NCBI GenBank assembly: GCA_018806985.1
Contig: JADANN010000099.1
Coordinates: forward strand, 5,017,001 to 5,081,000
From: Angiostrongylus vasorum
Taxonomy: Eukaryota > Nematoda > Chromadorea > Rhabditida > Metastrongylidae
DNA: 64,000 bases
Reading direction: 5' to 3'
Positions 57,590-64,000 of the stretch are shown one piece after another. Position numbers and translations under genes: made by a program. Numbering within the stretch: the stretch's first letter is position 1; each line of letters begins with the position of its first letter. The notes beneath the pieces were generated by a model. It made no database searches. It was not told where the DNA came from and was given only the letters and a program-made list of their open reading frames with translations.

Positions 57590-58015
57590 TCTAGGCAGTT
57601 TCCCACGGACACCTATCAGACAGGAAAGCGCAAAGGAAGAGAGTTGACGGCGCAGTGGGGCGGCGGTGACTGCACCGCGCTCAGAGCGAGGGGGTTGAGC
57701 AGGTCCGTTCTGGACTGCCGCCGAGTCATTGAGTCACAAGAAAGAGAACCGAGGACATCGATTGCCGTCAACGAACTTGAACTGAACGGCCGATCTCGAT
57801 GTGACGTCCCCGATAATGTCGTCGCCAAATAGACGATAAACTGCTAGCTGAAGGGAATACCGTCGCGTATTGACTGGTGCATACGAGCCAGGTCGCACCA
57901 TTCGTGTGCTCATCAGCTGATTTATCACCACAGTTAAAGAAACTAGGAGGAAACTGGTTTTCTCTTCTCTGCGAGAAGGAAATAGTTTCACACCTCGAAT
58001 ATTTCCCTTTCACGA
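57590..58015. other. GC-rich block with overlapping open frames on both strands
   Basis: 57600-57840 is clearly GC-richer than its neighbours. Both strands are open: plus 57644-57832, minus 57828-57616 (TTLSGTSHRDRPFSSSSLTA, then MTRRQSRTDLLNPLAL) and minus 57946-57734. The minus Ser/Arg-rich frame looks most like protein. No splice partner is certain; a first exon, a CpG-like promoter or a non-coding exon are all possible. Confidence 0.3.
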
Positions 58016-58649
58016 ATTCAATTCCTTCCTTGATTATTGTGGATGGCGTCGGCTCAGCACACTACGAACACCAATTTGCTCACCAGCTTTAAGAAATTGA
58101 AGTGATGTAGCGGTGGTTTCACCAATAGCTTTTCATGGCGAAAAAAAACAACGAATGTAGATGGTACAGATATTCCCTTACATAGCTGTCCACTGCGGCA
58201 CATGTAGTGGATGTGAAAACCGGTGACTACATATTGTCCCTATCGATGAAAACACCGGACAATTGATCAGAAAGCACGAAGTTCGATCTATGCGTTCAGA
58301 ACAAGGAACCTTCTGTGACTCATATCCAAAAAAGCCTTAGCGTCTCAATGCAGATGTTTCTGGATGTCAGACTGTGACAGCAGCGCTCAATTTATTACAC
58401 TGGCACACAAAGAAGGTACATTTCTATAAATCTTATAAGTGTAAAATTTCTAATTGGCGCTTTACCCTTGCTAACATATCTTGTATTAGACATGGTAACT
58501 ATTCACTTTCATCCTCTGCGAATTCTCAGCACATTTTATAAAGCTATGAACTTCTGCACAAGTTGTATCTACCATGTTATACCTTCCCAAACCTCCAGGA
58601 CGTCTGTAGGATAGCACTGTCATCTGTACTTTTACTACAGTTTTATTTT

Positions 58650-61600
58650 TTAGTGATTGACTGCGTCGTCGAGAAAGTCGTCAATCTCATCATCACTTAT
58701 GACTCCGGTGAACATCCCTATACGCTCCCCGTTTTTGAACGACATCACAGTTGGTACTGCTGTCACACCGTAATCCATTGCTAGTTCGCCAGCTTGATCA
58801 ACGTTGATCTTTGCCATCAAAACCGCACCATTTCTACCAGACACCTAAACAAAGCTAGAATAGTACAAAATAATCACATTTACTGCGTTTACTTTAATAC
58901 TAACTCTAACACATGGATGATGCTCATTGGTCTTAATACGCAACAATTGGACTTCGCAACTTCAAACAAGTAAACAAGTATTTCAACATTTGATGGTGAA
59001 CTTTAGTAACTGAAATAAGAAATGCTGGAACCTAAAAATCTCGTACAAGAAACAATTCTTGCTATAAGGGGCGCGTGTAGCGCAGTAGTCGGAGGCGCCC
59101 TGCAACACACATGGGATCGATTCCCGCTGCGGAGTCTAGTAACTGATACCAGACTTGTCTGGGATGATAGCAGCACTGGCTCGATACATCGGTAGGCCAC
59201 CATGAGTCATTGTAAGGGCGAGATATGCATTCAAACACCTCCAACGATGCCTAGTGATGTCAAATGCATGGCACATCTCTCAGGGATAGATCAACGCCGA
59301 CAGCTTTATCCTTTGCAAGATGACGAAATTCTGACCATTTAGAGCCAACAAAACGTTTCAATAATGCTTTTTTGTGTCAAAAGTCGTATTTCGTACACGG
59401 GAAACTAAACAGTTGAGCATCCGCAGAACATGCCGGTGTGTTCCAGTGTATCGCAAGTGTTTGCAGCATCTGCGCTTACCTTAACAATTCTAAAAGTATT
59501 AAATCCTCCATCTTTTGTGAATTTAATTTCCAACAGATGTGAAATCGAAAGAACGTTTTAGAAGAACCATTTATAGTCCTAGCGTTGTAGGACGCGGAGA
59601 CATAGTAGAGTGGTAGGATGCCGTTCAAGGGTTGGGAAAGTGGTACTATACTTGTCTGAGAACTGTTCACTCCATCTAATCCAAATGGGAACGCTCTAGC
59701 CCGGCAATCTCAGCATTCCAGGAATAACCGACTCGATCGACTCGACCAGCAATCAACGACATTCATAAATAAGACGACAATCCTCAAGCAGCAGCTGAAC
59801 CCACATGTGGAAAGTTCGAAAACATTCGTGGATGATGGAAGCCAGAAAGCGAATCAAATGCAAGAGGTGATAGGATCCGCAAAGTGGTATGGGAACTTAC
59901 CTATAAACCAGAATCGGGTGTTATCTAATGCGGTATAAACACTGAACTGAAGTTAAGCCGCACAAATGAATACATCAGTTCTGTCACCACCGAACGAATG
60001 GGCTTCAACAGAGCCATCCTTCCTTTTGTTCCCTCGTTTCTCAATCCATACATGTGATGTAGTACGTTTTTTATAGTACTCCACTTTTCCTTCACTAACG
60101 AGATCAGCTGTGACCATTATAGGAACTATAACTGCCCACTCTTTAAGTCAACTGAGTGTTCTTAAGAATTAGTTCAGCATGACCAGTTTGCGTACTTCAC
60201 CTTAGGTATACAGTCTGCTAAAGTAAAATTTAGGAAATGGAACAATTTGAACAGCGAAACCTCATTTATTTGTACAGAATGAACCGTACCTGGAATTACA
60301 CTGGTCAATCCATGAAGTTATACTATAGCGGATATTACAAACGCTCACAAGAGCTAAACATTCACCAGCTTAGCGATGTAAGATTTAGTTAAACAAAACA
60401 CCACACTTCTTGTCTCCTCAATGAAATTCTTGGTGGTGCTAAGGTGCTAAGAACACTTTAAATGGAAACTCGTGGCATACTGGTCACAAATTCTTTTCTT
60501 CAACAACGTACTGGTCGGTCGGTATTCTCATGCTAACACTGTCATCTGCAGACCTCTTTTCTCTCTCACTCGATATTAATTCGTTTTCGGCGTGTGGTTC
60601 AAAAGATGCTCCAACTAAGTGACTATAATTTCAACTTATTATTTACTGCCTATTCCATTTTAACGGCAGGGTATATTGCGAAACTTCAATGATGCTGAGA
60701 TATTTGCAAAACTCCCTATGTAAGCAATATACCCTGCCGTTAAAAAAGAGTAGGCAGTAATTGCGATTACAACTGCAGCTTCAGCTTAACGGGGTTCGTT
60801 GCCGATTTGGGCCTCCCCGACCAATCCCGCCGACGGGCGGATTGCTGATGGCAAAAGATCGATAGAACTACTTGAGAGATAGGCGAAACGAAGGACCCGC
60901 ATGGTGTGGTGGCGAACGCGTTACTCCCTGGAAAGGACAATAGCGCGTTCGTTCCCCACCGCAGACACCTGCGATCCGGAGTTTTGCAAATATCTCAGCA
61001 TCCCTGAAGTTTAGTGATTATACTCACTAAAGAACGCATACTACAGTACTACAGAAATATTCACTAATTCTACTGCCTTCTGTATGTAAAAAAGTGACCT
61101 ATTCCCATGTCGATCCTACTCTATTTCACTCCGATTTTATGTTCCAAACCTTTTGACTTTGTCTCGTTCCTCAGTGTTCAAGCACTGCGTCGAATCTTGC
61201 CACGACTGTATGTGCGATTTCTAGTTGGGCTGCATATTGGCTAAAATAGCCATCATCTAAACTAAAGTGCCTTGTAAGTTGCAGCATGTGCTCTCAAAAA
61301 GTAAGTACACTCAATTTTGATTGTTGGAAAGTCCACAAGACATGCCGCCCAGAAAAACGTAGCCGTTGTTTGCCTCCAACTTCAACTAAATAATAGTGAA
61401 TAAAATTCAAACACGGCAGATATAAGTACCTCAAGTCGCAGAAAAATTTCCTAATTGAAATTAAAAAAAAGGTATAATCTACATCTTTGGCAACAAGACG
61501 AAAGCCTATTTATTCGTCTCGGGGAAATTCTATCTTTGTGCTCGTTGTGTAACGTGTCCATTGGCATGCAACAGAAATATCCCTCTCCACTCATGAATGT

Positions 61601-63712
61601 GGATCACACAAACATTGCACTTCTTCACGCATTTTGTCGATTTCCTCACAGTAGGAGGCTATGCGATCTATTTATACACATTTGCTACAGTGCGATCACG
61701 GATCCGAAGAAATGCGATACAAGTGGGATTTCACCATAGTAGAATAAGGAATCTTGTGCTTCGGTTGCAAAGACCTGTGGATTTTAGTGGCTTTTATTCC
61801 AGCAAATAAATTCCAGTAGTAGCTGGCACATGCTTATTCAACGTTGGAGGTCTGGATCTATTTCCGGCTCCTAGGAACAATCCCACACACAATGTCGAGG
61901 TAAACTATGACGGTGACTCATCTTAGTGATTGCAATCAGCAGTCTCTATGGTCATCACTTTTTTCGTCAGCAACAGCCCTCACCAATGAAATAATCTCAT
62001 TTTTGAAGAGCTCTTTGTCAGTTACTAAGTGTAGAAAGTGTAATTTCAAAACTTATATTCAGCACAATGACAAGCGTTGAAGAAACCACCGATTGAAAGA
62101 AAAAAGGACAACCAAAAATCTCGGTACACGATGAACGAGCAACTCACGCCGACCCGACTGAACTCCACTTGTCAGTCGCAGTGCACTTAAACAGGACACT
62201 AAATCGAAGCTCTCGCTGCACCTAATACCAGCCCACAAGGAAATGAAAGTGGATAGAAAATGGCTCATGGGCAAAATCGTAGTTCCACATAGGCTGACAA
62301 AAACAAAACTTTTATCTTCGTGGCAATAATTTACAAATTCTTCTAGCCTTTAATTCAATTAATAGACTTAATTACAATCTCAAACACATTAAATATAAAC
62401 TAGAAGATACTCTAATATTTGAACATATATGTACTGAAACTAATCCATGCAGTAAGTGTCCAAATTGTGTAAGCTACGCATATAATTACTTACTAACTTG
62501 GACGGCCCGTTCTCACTGGTTGTGCCGGCTCCAGCACAACCTCCACTTTTTCAAAGTTTTGCTGATTTAGCCATTGTGATTTCCTGGAGTCCCGAGGTCA
62601 GCCAGGCCAAAGTCTGCCCAAGGTCGTCACCACGACGGGGCCCCGCCGTCCTTGTGGACCAGAGGGAGATTTGCCACCATGCCACTAGTTTGATACCAGA
62701 GTGGTGGTGGATAATGGCTTTGATTTATTCTTAGCTGGCCTTCCTGACGGAAACACTGGTCTCGTTCTTAGCTTGGGAGACTCTGCAGGGGTGATGAATC
62801 CTCTCGCTTTACATCGCAGTCCAACACCCAGGAACACCTCCCAGTCACGATGGGACGGTAAACCGCTGGGGGGAAGCTACGCATATGGAGGCATAAAATT
62901 CATTTTAAAACAAGGTAGGTTTGGAAGGACGAAGAAGCAACTTTTTTGTCGAATAATCAAATTTTTCCTTTGCAAATGCTCACGTGTTGGACGCAAGGGA
63001 GTGAGAAGTTCGGATGGCAAGGATTCAGCTGATGATCACGTAGCAAGTGAACGTGTCCTCGAATAGAGGTTATATAGGAGCGGAAATAGGTTAGCTACTA
63101 TGCAATAAATAGCAATTATCAATACAGTTCAACCGGCTGAGTGTACTCTTCACCGTCAGTGTCTAGTTTTGTGGAGTACTTCAAGTGGATCTTCTTCCCA
63201 GGTCTTAAAAAACCAAGATACTTCCACGTCGGTAAAAAAAGACTTGCAGCCCTCTTATAAATTTTTAACAGCTCACTGTGTCTATCTAAAACGAGTAATG
63301 AAAGTTACAGAACTGCAAATTTAAAACGAAAGTTAGGCGTTTTTCCTGTACTTAGTAATTAAGGGTGTGCTACTACTTCACTTCATGAACAAACATTTGG
63401 TATGTTCTAGAACCAAACTACTAAAGAAGTTCCTTTCACAACCAAAAAACACGTATGGAACTAAGAAATACAGATTAAAGAAGAAAGTGGTTCAAAATTC
63501 ACTTCACGATCGGCTTAGCGAGTTCCCATTTTGAAGAAACGTGACCCTAGCCGGAACTGATTGGATAAACTGAGTCACCTACTTACTATTCAAGACAACA
63601 TCTAAAAAAATGAACAAGTCACCTTTTCTTCCAAACGAGGTCCAAGTGATCGGCAAGGTCCACACCAATCGGCGTGAAAATCAACGACCACGGGAGATGT
63701 CGAATTGATAAC
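58650..63712 (-). CDS. trx-2: Mitochondrial-type thioredoxin, 3' two exons
   Basis: Exon 63712-63623 (after ATACAG, to AAG|GTGACT) encodes [20 protein letters not shown] and [10 protein letters not shown]; exon 58844-58650 (after TTGTTTAG) encodes [40 protein letters not shown] and an acidic end finishing in DDAVNH and TAA. Both meet at phase 0. The redox-active WCGPC, the cis-proline loop (AVPT) and the Asp in DFHA are all present; the wording [10 protein letters not shown] and [12 protein letters not shown] is that of mitochondrial thioredoxin-2. The protein reduces protein disulfides, notably of peroxiredoxins, in mitochondria. The N-terminal exon with targeting peptide and first strand lies beyond base 64000. 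The 4.8 kb intron holds SINE-1, SINE-2, R3 and R4 copies. Confidence 0.95.
59067..59328 (+). repeat. SINE-1 reference copy with the best tRNA-like head
   Basis: GGGGCGCGTGTAGCGCAGTA has a canonical-looking A box (TAGCGCAGTAGTCGG), and GGGATCGATTCCC a good B box, spaced as in a tRNA gene. The body TACCAGACTTGTCTGGGATG and the end GATCAACGCCGACAGCTTTA, then TCCTTT, match the other copies. Confidence 0.85.
59590..59905 (+). repeat. SINE-2 copy in the thioredoxin intron
   Basis: ACATAGTAGAGTGGTAGGAT (A-box-like), GGGAAAGTGGTACTATACTT, CATTCATAAATAAGACGACA and AGGATCCGCAAAGTGGTATG. The B-box part is deleted. Confidence 0.65.
60620..61025. repeat. Composite R3 copy with an internal inverted piece
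   Basis: 60630-60715 (minus end of R3: ACTGCCTATTCCATTTTAAC, GATGCTGAGATATTTGCAAA) is followed by the mirrored AATATACCCTGCCGTTAAAA, GAGTAGGCAGTAATTGCGAT, and then a plus-oriented body with ACGAAGGACCCGCATGGTGT and GCGCGTTCGTTCCCCACCGC. The arrangement resembles the foldback at 35.7 kb. Confidence 0.7.
61595..61809 (+). CDS. Weak candidate exon, membrane-helix plus basic tail
   Basis: The plus strand is open from 61597 to TAA at 61807-61809, reading [34 protein letters not shown], then a basic tail ending FYSSK. AATAAA overlaps the stop. One hydrophobic helix followed by basic residues could be the end of a receptor, but there is no clear acceptor or family. It lies inside the thioredoxin intron on the opposite strand. 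Confidence 0.2.
62495..62882 (+). repeat. R4 copy in the thioredoxin intron
   Basis: TTACTTACTAACTTGGACGG (complement of the AAGT tail) to GGGACGGT-AAACCGCTGGGG. It defines the tail end together with the 20.9 kb copy. Confidence 0.8.
62900..63620. other. Intron sequence without recognised elements
   Basis: Remaining thioredoxin intron. An AT-rich stretch with no exon or repeat family of this window identified. Confidence 0.5.
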
Positions 63713-64000
63713 CTGTATTACACCGAAGATAACTCAAAATTACTTTTAGAGACTTTTCAACTAAACATTAAGATCGTCAATTTTTCTTTTTTTTCGGTCC
63801 CACTCATTTGCACAACGGTGCAAACTAGACATTTCAAAGTGTTCAACTTGCAGAGATCTTCGAGGCTGTTTCTTTCAAAATAACAAGCCTAATGACTAAA
63901 AACTCTAGAAACGGAAACATAGGCAGTCGGAGAGCGGCTCCAAGTGAAGATCTACGACATTTACATTAGCTTGACTAGAGATTACTGGCCTTGTGAAGTC

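Noticed and set aside
59067..59140. Standalone tRNA gene at a head with A and B boxes
   Set aside because: The box-bearing head is attached to the repeated SINE-1 body and lacks a full cloverleaf; the same holds for the other SINE and R3 heads.
62150..62225. Minus-strand exon [20 protein letters not shown] inside the thioredoxin intron
   Set aside because: Sites look acceptable, but inclusion would break the conserved thioredoxin fold, and no partner exon is seen.
62498..63066. Open frames of 78 and 121 codons
   Set aside because: They lie on R4, whose other copies (11963, 18165, 20531, 31495, 56287) give the same shadow frames.
1..64000. CRISPR arrays, rRNA genes, spliced-leader RNA genes
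   Set aside because: I looked for regularly spaced repeats, rRNA-like blocks and the canonical nematode SL1/SL2 leader sequences and saw none.

Overview
The window reads as nuclear DNA of a nematode, most likely a parasitic clade V (strongylid, hookworm-like) worm; the genus is inference. Reasons: short GT-AG exons in long repeat-filled introns, a candidate spliced-leader acceptor directly before a start codon (ribosomal protein L38), closely spaced same-strand genes, and abundant decayed RTE-type and Penelope-like retroelements of the kind common in hookworm genomes. No bacterial operon, CRISPR array, rRNA or standalone tRNA gene was seen. Most long open frames are repeat-derived or shadows, so the gene models below were built from exon-by-exon splice-phase reading.

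Layout. Plus strand, 0.3-3.1 kb: the last two exons of a probable Cys-loop ligand-gated channel, then unassigned exons including a phase-consistent three-exon set at 2.6-3.1 kb, then a dead RTE LINE (3.2-5.2 kb). Minus strand, 8.0-6.0 kb: a complete two-exon ribosomal protein L38 gene. Minus strand, 17.7-11.1 kb: a multi-exon gene for a disordered, basic protein with a Ser-x-Ile-Pro motif and a coiled-coil-like C-terminal part, possibly a microtubule plus-end protein. Minus strand, 22.9-22.2 kb: two exons that may be its 5' part or another gene. Minus strand, 24.7-23.05 kb: the last five exons of a Pro/Gln/Tyr-rich protein. Minus strand, 28.1-27.0 kb and 41.8-41.2 kb: further exons, perhaps of that same large gene. 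Plus strand from 41.97 kb: a divergently placed candidate gene. 47-52.4 kb: LINE graveyard. Minus strand, 63.7-58.65 kb: the two 3' exons of mitochondrial-type thioredoxin, separated by a 4.8 kb intron; the 5' end lies outside the window.

Repeats dominate. I distinguish three dispersed families with tRNA-like A/B boxes (called SINE-1, SINE-2 and R3 here), a roughly 380 bp family of unknown origin (R4), Penelope-like element 3' ends carrying a hammerhead-like core, and at least four RTE-type LINE relics. Several repeats are nested or inverted. The best candidates for something undescribed are these short element families, the hammerhead-like 3' ends and their foldback arrangements, rather than a new protein system.
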